The notes under the pieces are model-generated. The model was given only the letters and a program-made list of their open reading frames with translations. It was not told the origin of the DNA and did no database searches. Both the position numbers and the translations under genes were made by a program. From Isoetes taiwanensis (lineage: Eukaryota; Streptophyta; Lycopodiopsida; Isoetales; Isoetaceae), in assembly GCA_021234155.1 (NCBI GenBank), contig JAJEKV010000125.1, positions 315,178-379,177 of the forward strand: a stretch of 64,000 nucleotides of DNA. The letters are read 5' to 3'. Each line of letters starts with the position of its first letter. The stretch's first letter is position 1. Below are positions 15,101 to 28,056 of the stretch, piece by piece.

Positions 15101-18100
15101 TTTGGCTCGCCAATGGACTCAACGCCGACATTGCCCCGGGGACCAAGTTCCGCGGGCCGTAAGACCACCCCGACCTCCAAGAAGCCAAAGTAGCTCACTT
15201 CCATCACACTCAGAGTCAATTGGCCTAGATGTGGATGCTGGATACCGGCCGTGGAGGGCGGAGTGTTTTTTCTTTGCAAACCCACCTTGTAACTTGCTCC
15301 CTAGGGTAATTTCGCCATTCCGGACGATTTGGCAGGTCGATTTGCCATTCCTCGAGCCTCCCCTGCGTCTCGAACGACAAAACATCCGTGGGTTTATACA
15401 AGGTCGATTCCCTCAGACGCCTGCCGGTTTGACAAGTTCTCCTGACCGATCTGGAATCTTTGGGCCTTCCCCAAGAGGGGCCCCCGAACGAGGATCCAAC
15501 TGGCCGGATAGGGGAACCGCCCCGGGAGGGTGGTCATTAGCGCAGCCCCCGGGGGAGCCGCCAGAAGGGTCAGCCTCTTGAACTTTTTGGATCCCGCCTC
15601 TTGGGGTCCTGGGACTCTCCCCTTGTGAGGGATCCCCGCAAGGTCCTGGCCTCGCTTTGACTTGGGGAAGGGTGCCAGCTCTGCTGTTCCCAAGAATCGG
15701 CTGCCCCGGACCGCTCTAATGCTAACCCTTTGACCTAGACCTTCTCCTAAAAATTTCAAAATTGGGTCAGGCCGAGATGAATTAGGAATCCAAACCGGCA
15801 AAAAATCAGAATTTATTTTCGCACAATGCATTAATTATGAATTTATGAATGTCTTGCCACCGCAAAAGCTACCGACTTCTACTTGCCACATCGGGAGGAG
15901 GACAGCCCAAACTCCGCCCGGCGGGCTTCCCTTGTTCCGATATTCTGGCTGCAGCTTTCTCGCCGTGTCCCAAGTGCAAAGACCAAGTCTCGCCCCAAAA
16001 CGCAAACCCTTCTAGAACCCGCAACCCACTGTGGTTTACGCTTTGGAGGCCCTCTCCTTGTCGATTCGGCCGGACCTTGGCGCCGCGGACTTGACGGGAG
16101 TGGGGTGTTGACGCAGCAGCACGGGACCCTAAAATCCCCCTGGAAGCCGCTGTCTCCTGAATTCCTCTCCCTCCCCAAGGCCCCGGGGATGACGGGCGAC
16201 CTCCCCTCCGAATCGCGATTTGGCTCGCCAATGGACTCAGAACGCCGACATTGCCCCCGGGGACCAAGTTCCGCGGGCCACAAGACCACCCGACCTCCAA
16301 GAAGCCAAAGTAGCTCACTTCCATCACACTCGTAGTCAATTGGCCTAGGATGTGGATGATACCGCCGTGGAGGGCGGAGTGTTTCTTTCTTTGCAAAACC
16401 CACCTTGTAACTTGCTCCCTAGGGTAATTTCGCCATTCCTGACGCATTTGGGTGGTCGACGGCCATTCGAGCTCCCCTGCGTGTTCTAACGACAAAACAT
16501 CAAGGGTTTATACAAGGCCGCACCTCGTGACGCCCTGGTTTGACAAGTTCTCCCTGACCGATCTGGAATCTTTTGGGCCTTCCCCAAGAGGGGCCCCCGA
16601 ACGGAGGATCCAACTGGCCGGATAGGGGAACGGGCCCGGGAGGGTGGTCATTAGCTGCAGCCCCCGGGAGCCGCCAGAGAGGGGGCTGCTCGAACTTTTT
16701 TGATCCCGCCTGGGTCCTGGACTCTCCCCTTGTGGAGGGATCCCCGCAGGGTCCTGGCCTCGCTTTGACTTGGGGAAGGGTGCCAGCCCGTTGTTCCCCG
16801 CAACGGCTGCCCCGACCGCTCTAATGCTAACCCTTTGACCTAGACCTTCTCCAAAAAATTTCAAAAATTGGGTCTGCGGTGTCGGAGATGAATTAGGAAT
16901 CCAAACCGGCAAAAAAAATCAGAATTTATTTTCGACAATGCATTAATTGGCGAATTTATGAATGTCTTGCCACCGCAAAAGCGCCTCGACTTCTACTTGC
17001 CACATCGGGAGGAGGGGAGATGATTCTCTGGGCTGCATTAGTCCAAGTGCAAATGCATCAGTCTCGCCCCCAAAACGCAAACCCTTCTAGAACCGGGCAA
17101 CCCACTGTGGTTTACGCTTTTGGAGGCCCTCTCCTTGTCAGATTCGGCGGGGACCTTTGCGCCGTGACTTGACATGGAGTGGGGTGTTAAGACGCCGAGC
17201 ACGGACCCTAAAAATCCCCGGGAAGCCGCTGCCCTGAACCCTCTCCCCAAGGCCCTGGGGACGGACGGGCGACCTCCCTCTCCGGAATCGCGATTTGCCT
17301 GCCAATGGACTTAGAACGCCGACATTGCCCCCGGGACCAAGTTCCGGGCCAAAAGACCACCACCTCCAAGAAGCCAAAGTAGCTCACTTCCATCACACTC
17401 AGAATAATTGGCCTAGGATGTGGATGCTGGATACCGGCCGGGAGGGCGGGAGTGTTTTTCTTTGCAAATTGACCTTTGTAACTTGTTCCCTAGGGTAATT
17501 TCGCCATTCCGGACGATTTTGGTGGTCGATTTGTTATTCCGGAGCCTCCCCGATGCCCGAACGACAAAACATCATGGTTTATACAAGGTCAACCTCAGAT
17601 TTCTACCGGTTTGACAAGTTCTCCTTGACCGACCGAATCTTTTGGGCCTTCCCCGGGAAGAGGGGCCCCGAACGAGGGATCCAACGGCCGGATAGGGGAA
17701 CTGGCCCGGGAGGGTGGTCATTAGCGCAGTACCTCGGAGGAGCCGCCAGAAGGGCTGCCTCTGAACTTTTTGATCCCGCCTTTGGGGTCCTGGGACTCTC
17801 CCCTCTTGGAGGGATCCCTGCAAGGTCCCCGGCCTCGCTTTTGACTTGGGGAAGGGTGCCAGCCGTTGCCCCCGCGAACGGGCTGCCCGACCGTTCTAAT
17901 GCTAACCCTTTGACCTAGACCTTCTCCTCAAAATTTCTAAAAAATTGGGCTGTAGGCCGAGATGAATTAGGAATCCACTGGCAAAAAATCAGAATTTTTT
18001 GCATAATGCATTAATTGCAAATTTATGAATGTCTCTACATCGCAAAAGCGCCTCTTGCCACTTCTACTTGCCACATCGGGAGGAGGACAGCCCAACTCCG

Positions 18101-18323
18101 CTTCGCGGGTTCCCTTGCTCAGATTCTCTGTTGCAGCCTTTCTGGACAGTCCCAGTGGCAACAGACCAAGTCCCGCCCCCAAAACGCAAAACCCTTCTAG
18201 AACTCCGCAACTCCAGGGTTTACGCCGGGAGGGGCCTATCCTTGTCGTGATTCGCGGGGACCTTGGCGCTCGCGGACTTGACGTGGAGGGGGGTGTTGAC
18301 GCCGAGCGGGGACCCTAAAATCC
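116..18323. repeat. Satellite array, about 1.1 kb monomer, about 16.5 copies
   Basis: Head-to-tail array of a GC-rich monomer. One anchor word, ctaatgctaaccctttgac or a close variant, recurs near 1466, 2553, 3652, 4707, 5805, 6846, 7970, 9035, 10110, 11245, 12366, 13474, 14587, 15716, 16825 and 17898, giving spacings of about 1040-1135 bp. Other words that recur once per unit are tttatgaatgtcttgcca, cttgccacatcgggagga, ccctaaaatccc, tcaattggcctaggatgtgg and ggataggggaaccgg. Copies differ mostly by 1-5 base indels in C/G-rich words, and copies left of about 9 kb are more irregular than those at 10-18 kb. The first roughly 115 bases of the window are not clearly satellite. The many open frames in the array fall in different frames from copy to copy and are by-products of base composition. 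No coding function is claimed. Confidence 0.95.
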
Positions 18324-18600
18324 CACTACAAGAGAATGCATGTTTCAAGGCCGTAAAAAATCGCCGATAGTCTTCACAAAATGTACAAACCGCTTCCTCC
18401 TACCGGTTGACGATTTATCCGGACGACGAAGGCCGAAAAAAGATCATCAACAAATGCCGCTTTTCCGAATGCATTAAACGCCGAAAAATCGTCAAGGTTT
18501 GTCAGAATTAACGGGCCAAAAATCGTCGTAAAAAACGCCAAAAAATCAGTTTAAAAACGTCAAAAAATCATCAAAAACGCCAAAAAATCGCCAAAACATT
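18324..18600 (+). repeat. CACTA left terminus and subterminal repeat region
   Basis: It starts with the CACTACAAGA terminus and is followed by many short A-rich motifs of the form aaaaaatcgcc, aaaaacgcc and aaaaaatcatc in close succession (densest at 18480-18595). In CACTA elements such subterminal repeats bind the element's own DNA-binding protein. The same motif in reverse complement is present at the opposite end, which supports pairing the two ends. Confidence 0.8.
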
Positions 18601-19261
18601 TTTACCAATATTGTCGTGTTTTCGCCTATTTTACATTTTGTTTGGATTTACATTTTGTTTGCAAATTGAAATTTTTATTGATATGCACTATGCCTCAAGA
18701 TTTTCATTACACACTTTGTAATGCCGATGAAGTCTAAGATGAATTTAGGCTACAAGTTATGAAGAAATAAAAGCATAAGTAAAACAAAAACTCCTTTATT
18801 TAAATCCAAATATTAAGTCACAATTACATGTAAACATGTAACGATACAAGAATAATGTGGCAAGGTGCTCACTAATAACTTCATTCTTTGTTGCAATATG
18901 CTGGTTCTTCAAGAATCTTTGATGAGGTTCTAGTCCTGAACCTGAATTTCAAAATACATCAATCCCATAGGTTAGTCAGCAATTGTCAGCCATGTTCAAG
19001 TTTATAAGGAAAGCCTCAAGATCTAGAAGGCTGCTCTAAGCATACAAGCAGTAAATGACTATTACTTTGAAATAAAACAAAGCAAATAAAAACGAGTCTT
19101 ATGCTGCTTCCAGCTTAATTATAGTTTAAGATGCTAAAAATCCAGCATATCTGTAGAATATACATTCAACTGCTATTCCTGTCGGTAGGCATTTCATTGT
19201 ATGAACTCTTCCGTATATTTCTGGTCCTGTCCAGGTAAGAAGATTAAAGCATTGGGGCCTG
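18601..19261. other. AT-rich element interior, nothing recognised
   Basis: No open frame of note and no similarity that I recognise. A local direct duplication of tttacattttgtttg occurs near 18630-18660. Otherwise this is unstructured AT-rich DNA. Confidence 0.5.
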
Positions 19262-19808
19262 CAATCTGGGGGTACGCTGAGGCAGTACAAAATGCACAGG
19301 AGAAATAACAGGTTAGTGATGCCTCAATTTGATCCAGAGCAGCAGCAATTTGGGTGAAGATCAGAAGGTGAACCTGCCATTCATTAACACCATTTTTGAT
19401 ATGGTATTGCCAGCCAGAGGGTTCTTGAACAACTACCGCATTATTGTCTAGTTTTCAGACTAAACATAACAATTACCCTAGCAATACTCCCTCCTAGAGA
19501 TTCCAAAATCATCCATAACCATGAAACTAGGGGTACAATGCTGAGGTACAAAATGCACAGGAGAAATAACAGGTTGGTGGATGTACCAGATTTGATCCCA
19601 AACAGCAGCAATTCTGTGAAGATCCAGAAGGTGAACAGACCTGCCATTCATTAACACCATTTTTTTGATATGGTATTGCCAGCCAAAGGGTTCTTGAACT
19701 ACTGCGCATTTCTATTTTGTCTAATATTTCAGGACTTAAACATTACCATTACACCCCTAGCAATACCTCTAGAGATTCCAAAATCATCCATAACCATGAA
19801 ACTAGGGG
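19262..19808. repeat. Two-copy tandem duplication, about 260-280 bp
   Basis: Two adjacent copies share aaaatgcacaggagaaata, tgccattcattaacacca, gatatggtattgccagcca and ccataaccatgaaactag in the same order. The first copy is about 19262-19530 and the second about 19531-19808. They differ by scattered substitutions and small indels. Short frames on either strand are not convincing as genes. Confidence 0.85.
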
Positions 19809-20186
19809 CCCCCAATCTGCCGGTTGTGATCTTTCAAAGATTTGAATGCTGGGCGCAGAGGCGGCGAAGAAGGTCTAGGAATCTCGGGAGCTCTAGCCAG
19901 GAGTCTGAGTTAAAAATTGGGTGAATTGAGTTCATGTTTTCTAGCACTAGAGCTGCTATACAAAACCCAGTTTTGGTTCTAACTATGAAAACTGGTCTGC
20001 ATCAGAGCTATCATCAAATGAGTGACACCTGTAAATGTGTTCTCCATGGCCATGGAGGTGCCATGACAACCATTAGGGATTGAAGGGAGCTCCAGCCAAC
20101 ATCAGCATAGGACCCTGTTGTTCTGGAAATGAATGGACAGCTTGCACAGGAGGATCTTTGCTAAAAGAAAACCTCTCAATCATGCC

Positions 20187-20543
20187 TTATTCTGGGCTGA
20201 ATGATTGAGCATTGTTGGGGAGCATCCAACCCAGCCTTGCATCCACATTACTACTGTCTTCAGCACATGCCCTTTCTTCATTATTCATGCTCACCATCCC
20301 CTTGCCTTGTTCATGGCATTGCATGTAATTTAGCCTGTAACTTTCACTCCCTGATGACTCTGCCACTGACTTGTAGCCCTGGCTTTGCTGCTGGTTCAGG
20401 TCTGTGTAGCATTTCGAGGACTCTTTGAATCTGCTGATGCTCCATTTGCCTGCTGGTCTGTTTGGTTTTGCGTCATCGACCCAATCAGAGTCCACCCCAT
20501 CAATATATGAATGCCACTTGAAACATGATTCTAGCCAATGCAA
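20187..20543 (-). other. Open frame of 118 codons, possible captured exon fragment
   Basis: A minus-strand frame encodes a hydrophilic, Ser/Gln/Glu-rich peptide with no domain I recognise. Just upstream on the minus strand, at about 20555-20580, there is a pyrimidine-rich stretch ending ttccag that could be a splice acceptor, followed by a doubled word, caattgcattgg. CACTA elements often carry host gene pieces, so an exon fragment is possible. It is equally possible that the frame is open by chance. No function is assigned. Confidence 0.2.
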
Positions 20544-21344
20544 TTAGCCAATGCAATTGCTGGAAACCAGGTCTATGCTGCATAATGAATCAGGCTCCGA
20601 GAATGTACCCAAATGGATAGAATGATTAAATGAAACATTTATATTTCCGCAGCACCAGATTTACCATCAAATTTTACAAGATCAATACCATCAAAGGCAC
20701 AAATAAAATAGCTGTTTTTATTGAGCAAAGCAGTATCATAAGCCAAGCAGCTAGGTGCCCACCAGCATCTTAACTACAAAAATCTGCCTAAACTAGCATC
20801 ATACCACATCACACAACAAAGGCATCTATCTCTGCCTACATGCATCTGGGCAATAAACTAGACTCCTACTGCTTAAACTATCCAACATATAGACAGCCAC
20901 TACCTTGCAAGCTTATGTGAATAGAAGAAAACAAGTGAAGGATAAACTAAGCTAACCAGCAAATCTATGCATCTAAAGCCTAAACTTGCAAGAAATATAC
21001 CAAACTGAACCAAGAACAGAATTAAACAGAGGCCTTCCTGTTCTTTTGCAAAGGCAGTGAGCATTTGCCTTGAAGCATGGAGCTTGAGCAGCGACCTGCT
21101 GCACCGGTCTTCTTACAACATTTAAGGCAAAACTCTGTATCAGCTTTACTAGTCAGGTAAAAGGGCAAGAGAGCCATTACAAATCCATAACCTCCTGTTT
21201 ATTTTTCTAGAAAAATTTTCATGGAAACAAAAGCTAACCTGTGCCCATGTAAAACTGTGTGTTTGCTGAATCAAAGTGATTTTCCATCAGATATCTTGGC
21301 TCTTGAAAATCCGAAGCATTGATGCTGATCTGAATAAGTGTAAC
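20544..21344. other. AT-rich element interior, nothing recognised
   Basis: Low-complexity AT-rich DNA without a credible frame, RNA gene or repeat beyond short duplicated words. Confidence 0.5.
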
Positions 21345-21380
21345 GACCAGCAGGGGCTGGCTATGGCCATTTTTGCTCTA
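21345..21380 (+). repeat. 36 bp direct repeat, copy 1
   Basis: Begins with gaccagcaggggctggctat and ends with gctcta. An identical 36-base copy lies at 26658-26693. It contains the palindromic core CCAGC-AGGG-GCTGG. Perfect identity across 5.3 kb in a noisy region suggests recent copying or the two edges of a nested insertion. Confidence 0.9.
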
Positions 21381-24300
21381 ACCTATGGGCCTTGTATCCT
21401 TGCTAGAACCGTAAGGCCATTTCTTCTAGGCATTCTGACTAGTAAATTCACCAAAGCGGCCATCTCTAAATCTGGAGTAGCATTCGCAGAGCCAAATAAA
21501 GCATATGTTTACCTGTGTCTTAGCATCCAAATTAGCAGTTCTTCGTTCCGTTCGCACCAAATAGTAAGAAATTCCTTGTACCGGCATAATCCGATCTCAG
21601 CAATCATTCTTCGAGCATCTCGAATCTCCTTGCTTTAGTCTAGAAACTGAATGCCCTAAAAAAATGGTGTATACATGCGGCCGTCGTTTGCTCAGAAAAC
21701 CCTAAGGTAAATTCTTTGCTAACGTATTTTTTTCTTTTCTTTTTTGCTAAGTCATTGACCATATTGGCAAAATAACAATGGTGCCAAGAGGGTGCTTGCC
21801 ATGGCCTAAGCCAGATTGAAAGGAAAGGGTTGTTTACGTTTGGTTTGCTAGGTAGAATAAGGAATGTGGCATTTTGTGGACATGAGTGCGAAAAGCGAAA
21901 ACGAAAAGGCAAGGCGAAAGTGCGAAAAGGAAAAGCGAAAGTGTGAGTGTGAGGGAGATGCCATATGCTGAGTTGAAAAATAATTGTGAATCTATTCGCA
22001 TGCATTTATTGTGCAGGCAGCAGGCGGGCGGGCGGCAAAGGCGTGCACGATATGAAGCTTACAAACGCGAAGTGTATAGTGCTCTTTGTATTTAAATTTG
22101 GCTATTCAATATAGCAAATTATAGAGATGTGATGGAATTTACAATACTTCAAAGATTCCTTTTGAATGCGTTTTGAAGAACAAATTAGTGCGTTTCATTT
22201 TAAACTTTTGTTAAATTATAAAGTCACATTTTTTAAAGTGGGTCACACATTGGCGTTTGGGACTCATACGATAAAATGAGACTCATACATAAAAATTAAG
22301 TTTTGCATTGAATCACTAAATAGGAATTCATATCGTATAGCACAACAATTGGTTTACTTGTCTTTCTCATAAAATTTACAAACAGCCAGCAAATTCTCAA
22401 GAATTTCTGAAGGAGGCACATGTTGAGGAGGGGAGATTTTACAATACAACATCACAAACCATTCTCATTTCTTGCTAAGATGGAACATAGTTATTGCTTG
22501 TCATAAGCATCTTGTTCATTTGGAGTTATTAGGATTTAATGTTTTGAGTGTCTTATCAGGTCCGTCGTAGTAAGTCCAAACTTATATGATTTCGAGCGAA
22601 AAATCTTATCCTTTTTAACAACAAGATTGCCAAAGTAGAAATGTTTTGTAAAATGCCTTACGGCAACATGTGGAAGTCCGCAATCCGAATGTCGTATCAT
22701 CATTTGTTAGTGGCGGTTTGATGGAATTTCATGCTTTGAATAATCAGGAAATTCAAAGGACATCAAGCCTTACCTGAGAAGAATGGCTATTCACAACGAA
22801 GCAATTATTGATGAAGAGACTACAATTGATGCCAACCCACTTAGGAGTAGGATCGATGTTTATCTCCTCTTTGTAAGGTGGATAGTAGAAAAACTCCACA
22901 TTGTCATAGCTAATTCTTTATTAATAGGAACTTCCATCGCACCATTTCTTATTCTCACTAAGACTTGAACCTTGTCATGGAGATGGGCATAGATGATGAA
23001 AGTTCGACACACATAAGGATCAAATCCCCGCAAAAAAGAGACTTGGAATGTTTATTTGGCGTTTGCACCTCCAAAGGCATTTGTTGTATGAATGTGAGCG
23101 GTTCCTATTCATTTTAAGCTTATCACACATTGTGTTTTGAAATACATTATTGTGCAAATCCAAGTGTTTATCTTGAAAGTGGCTTACTTTTGAATAATGT
23201 CATGTTGTTTATGTGAAACCTCGACCTTGGCATAAATTGTGAGGTAGCTAGAGGTTCTATTAGGCGCCATCTTTTTCATCACCAAGTTTTCAAATGCAAG
23301 TTGTTGTTGTTGGAGGATAAAGGCCGAGGCTCATTAGAACCGAAAAACCTTTGTGGTTCCTTTATTTTGCAAAACAATCTTATACACATTTGGAGTTTCG
23401 CATGTATAAGCTTGCAACACATTGACCTACTCTTCATTCTCAAGTGTCTTCATGCTTTGTTCTTTGTATTTTGTGTAGAACAAAAGTGGTGACACTCTTT
23501 TCTATAGATTTGCTTTGAGTTGAAAGGCCATGAGAGTGGGGCCATAATTCTAAAATCATGCATACCAACATCTGTATCTTCTTGTAAGCATGCAAGCGGA
23601 TCGCTGTTAGATGAGGTACAAATCTTTCTATAAAATTATGGAATATGCCATCTTATATGGTTGAATCATTTGAAGAATTACAATAAAGCTTTAAAATTTG
23701 TGAGAGAATAGGACTTGGAGCTTTTCACGGAAAATTTTCAATGAGTCTATTGAGCTTCAAATTGCCCCTTCCCTCCTCCAGTAGATCTCTTTGAAAGCTT
23801 CTCTCGTTGCTAAAACCTGGAATTGAACTATGTGATTTGTTACCACCTTATGCGGGTGAGCTTTAAGGTCCAAAAACATGGGCTTAATAGGATTAGAGTT
23901 TTTTCATTACTTAAAATATGTGCTCCATGGGGAGTTGTTATATTTAGGGGTAGCATTTATCCCGCCCAACATGCAAAGCATGAGAAGTTGTATACCAAGG
24001 CAAACTTACCGGATTAACCTTTGATTTCTAATTAGTAAATGGTAACAATGCCCATCAATGGTTTGATTGATCTTTTTGGGAGAGAATGTCTTATTCCTAG
24101 ATAATGTCATTAGTTGAATGCTTTGAATCATTAGATAGAAGAAGGCATTTATTGTTGGAATAGGGACATTGTGTTTACCAGTATAATAATTTCGAAATTG
24201 AAAAGTAAGCAAAGATGATGTTTGCAATGCATGAATAAGGAAGACTTTTGAAAATTTGTTATTTTTGGATAAAAATATACGAATATACAACATGAGTTTG

Positions 24301-26657
24301 ATCGGCCCTCACGGACTCGATTCGAGATTACCACCACAAAGTTTGTGGTTAGACTATGGGCAAATTTTTATAGGGACAAACATTGAAACAATAGACAATA
24401 CATATCGAAACAACAATAGACTCTTCAACTACTTTACGGTTTTACATGATCAATTGTAGTGCCCATGCTCTCATTCAAAAGTATTTGTGGTGTCATTTCT
24501 ATCGGATGTGCCTCTAATCCTTGTGATGAAACTCAAAGTTCTATAAAAGAATAGCACATCGTAATCATTGAAGGGTGAGCAACTTCGAGAGTTCTTTAAA
24601 AGAATAGTTTAATAACCGAGAATAAGTACCTTGGAAGAACTAAGAAAAGCAGATGGTTCTATTGCCTCTTTTTTCATGACGGAAATTTTCAATGCATCAA
24701 AGATTATTTGGAGGAAGCTAAGTGCACCTAGCATTATGTATTTTTAATTCAGCCTTTGCGGGATGCAAAATGTTTTGCAAATTATGTTCTTAACAAAGCT
24801 AATGTATTTCTATCTAAAATGTAACAGCAACAATGTTACATAAGTGATGCATCGAGTTGTTTTAACTCCATTTTCTAGATAAACAAACTCAAAATAATTC
24901 TTTTCGTAATTTGCGGGGAAAATGAAAGGACTGATAGCATATAGAAATTCAAAAAAAAGGGTTAAGCTGCGAGGGACATCTAAGTATTCGACTTAGAGTT
25001 GAAATTGGTTGAACACAAAAGAGTATGTACAAAAGAGGTAAGTCCAAATAGTTTGAGGCTAAAGACCATCAAAATGGCTTTAATAAATCATTTTAAGTAA
25101 TCGGGGGCCCATAAACCCATATTGCCTCTTCCTTTGCGAATGGACTTTTTGAACTTCAAAGTAGAGGATGAGAAAAAACACATGATGTACATTAATGAAT
25201 GTGGAAGAACATTATTCTAAATACATACTGGATTATTTGTTCAAGAAGGTCCATTGTACTCTAAAAGATCTTCAATTGCAATTAGACATTTCGTACCTCA
25301 AAGGTACCTGCGTAATGCATGTTCATTTTAAGATAGTATAATAAACTCACTAACAAAATAAGCATATTTTCAAAGCCAAGGTGCTCATTGTCGTATCCGG
25401 TGATGCAACATATATCTGAATACACATGTGATAAAGAAATTTAACAAAGCTTTTGGGATAAAAGGTGGCTAGAGGGATGCGCATAAATGTCAAGCTATGA
25501 ATGCTTTAGATCATAGTAATGATGTAAAAAATTATTGATCGAAAAGCACCATGGGCTATCTGTCACCATAAATGGCGAGTTCTTGTTAAGAAAACAAACT
25601 AAAAGAAACAATATGCAAGGTACATAAGCTTGGATTTACCACAATTCTCTAACAAACTAAAAGAAACAATATGCAAGCTACATAATTACAGTTCACTCAC
25701 AATTTTCTCATCTCCATCCAATAGACATTAAGAAATTTGTGGAAGTCATAACATTTAGATTGATCTGAAAATTTTTATGGGGACGCCCAAATACCATGTA
25801 GAGCAAACACATCAAACCAGAAGACCTTAATTCAAGGTATAAATTTTACCTGCTTGTCACCTTATTGGCTCATGTAGGCTCATGTATTTTGAGTTCTTTT
25901 CTTGATCAGATGTGACATGATACCATGAAAGGATCTAAAATCCGTTCTTAAGAAACGAATCTTAGAACTATTAGTATACATTAACTCAAAGTTCGTGATT
26001 AACGTCAGAATATCTTTGCCATTCCAAACACATCAAGGATTCGATGGTCCAACCACAAATCGGGATCAGATGCATCCTCAATCCGATTACGAAGAGCCAC
26101 ACATGCGTGAATTGTTTACCACGAAGCGAATCGGATGCTTGATTTGGCGGTCTATCGTGACGGGTTGCCTCGCTCGCGACCTTTGGGGGTAACATAACAT
26201 ATGAGATGATTATTTCACCCCTCCGATCCATCCAAACGACCTTCAAAAACCTCGATCCCCAATTTGGACCCATTTTAGAAATTTCTATATGAAAAATCTT
26301 AAACCCAAATCATACAAACTATTTTTTTTAGATTTTTGGAAACATCAGAGAAATCTTTTCCGGCCACCAAAAGACCGAGAATCTTAGGAAATCACTCAAA
26401 GAAAAAAACCAAAAACATTTTCCACCAGACCGGAAAATCTCAAATTAAAAGGGTTGATTAATTCCCAAATGCCATCTTCAGAATTATGTTTTTTTTTTTA
26501 AAGGAACCATATAGCCAGCAATGACTACATATTTTTCAAACTATTGATGTCAACGCAATAGGCCCAACTTTGTTAAAGTTAAATATCCACAAGTTATTTC
26601 AGAAGAATGCCTAGAGCAGAGCCATTTTTCTGCTCAATAAATGAAGCCCATAGGTTA
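21381..26657. other. AT-rich segment between 36 bp repeats, no gene recognised
   Basis: About 5.3 kb with no open frame that I can assign. Minor structures are a purine-rich gcgaaa-like run at about 21888-21945 and a 58 bp-period direct duplication of aacaaactaaaagaaacaat at 25593-25629 and 25651-25685. The identical 36 bp sequences at either edge suggest that it may be one inserted unit, but I see no inverted or long terminal repeats. Confidence 0.5.
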
Positions 26658-26693
26658 GACCAGCAGGGGCTGGCTATGGCCATTTTTGCTCTA
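26658..26693 (+). repeat. 36 bp direct repeat, copy 2
   Basis: Identical to 21345-21380. It sits immediately before the first copy of the 1.36 kb duplicated unit. A degenerate version (tgctatggccatttt) sits before the second copy of that unit at about 28037. Confidence 0.9.
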
Positions 26694-28056
26694 GGACGTT
26701 GCTAGGGTTTCGATACCCTAGGTCGATTTCTAGACTCATCGTATGGAAAATGATAAAATACTTATCGTATCGCAGTATCTTATCCATAAAAAGTTGTTTT
26801 TTTTTTGCCAATGTCAATATGTGGGCGACTTTAAATACCCAAAGACGTTTTGCCTTAGATAAAATTGGCATCCAGGCTACAATATCTATTTTAAAGGCAA
26901 ATTTGAGTGAAGTCACTCATCCAGAGTTTTTAACCATGAGAATTGAATTTAAAGGTTTTTCCAAAGAACGGCCATGAAGAGATATTTAAAGTGCATGGCA
27001 ACAACAAGGGTATAAAATGGGCGAGGGAAGCATAGGGATAACAAAATAATATGGCAAGTGGAATAAGAATGAAAGTAAAAAGACAATGGGAATGATGGTG
27101 TAGCTAAAAATTCAAAGGCATTGATCAGGGAAAATAGCAATATGGTTGAAATGAATCTTAGTGAACAAAATGGCAAAGGTGAGAAATTACAACACCAACA
27201 CAAGGGTTGTGGGTTGGAAAGCAAAAATGATGAAGGTGCATAGTCCCAAGGGTTATGCATGGGAAAATAAGAAAATATTCTAGGCAAAAGTATTCAAGAA
27301 TTGGATTAATGGCAAAATGGTGAACATGGGATAAAAATATGGTATGGGTGTAGGGATGAAAATAATGGCTATGGGATTATGGTATGAGCAAGAGGCAAGT
27401 TCAAGAATGAATAGGGAATGAAAATAAAAGAAGCAAAGTGATGCTAAAATTTGAGATATCATGACAAGGGGCCTTCTAAACTTCAACATAGTGATTTCCA
27501 AACTTCGAATTTGTTGATCATATATGGGTCATAGAAATATCAAGTTAAGTGCTTTCTTGCCTCTTATAAGCAAGAATTTTCATGATCTAAAGGGTGTCTC
27601 TCTAAAGATGGGAATCCTTTGTGCCTTGCAAGCCTTTGAGATTCAAAAGGTCCTACAAATTAGTAGGGGCATAGCTTGGACCCTCAAAAGCAAATTTCTA
27701 GGTGAAAATGGATGCATTCAAAGCCACGGGGCACACTATTTTTGGCATATGTAGCAAGGGGGCAAAAAAAAGAATGAATAGGAAATGGAAATAGAAATCC
27801 TCAAAAGTGATACTAAAACTTGAGATCCACCATGGGAGGGGGTCTTTCTAAGCTTCAACATAGTGATCTTCCAAAACATGTGTTTTTGTACAAAGGAATT
27901 AAATGGGAGGGAAGGTTTAGAATGAGTAGTCAACTCAGGCCCATCGATTCAAAGTTTAAGGGGACCATCATAGCTATTTCTTTTATAGAACCTAGCCATT
28001 TATCCATATGGTTCATAAAACCAAAAGGGTTAATTTGCTATGGCCATTTTAACTAA
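26694..28056. repeat. 1.36 kb tandem unit, copy 1
   Basis: First copy of a duplicated AT-rich unit. Shared landmarks in the same order in both copies include ataaaatactt, taaatacccaaagacgtttt, agggataacaaaata, tggtatgggtgtagggatga, gggaatcctttgtgccttgc and ccatatggttcataaaacca. The short frames inside are not conserved between copies and no domain is recognised. Confidence 0.85.

Noticed and set aside
116-18323. Telomere-like CCCTAAA in each satellite monomer
   Set aside because: Occurs once per 1.1 kb unit as ccctaaaatccc and is never tandem, so it is not telomeric sequence.
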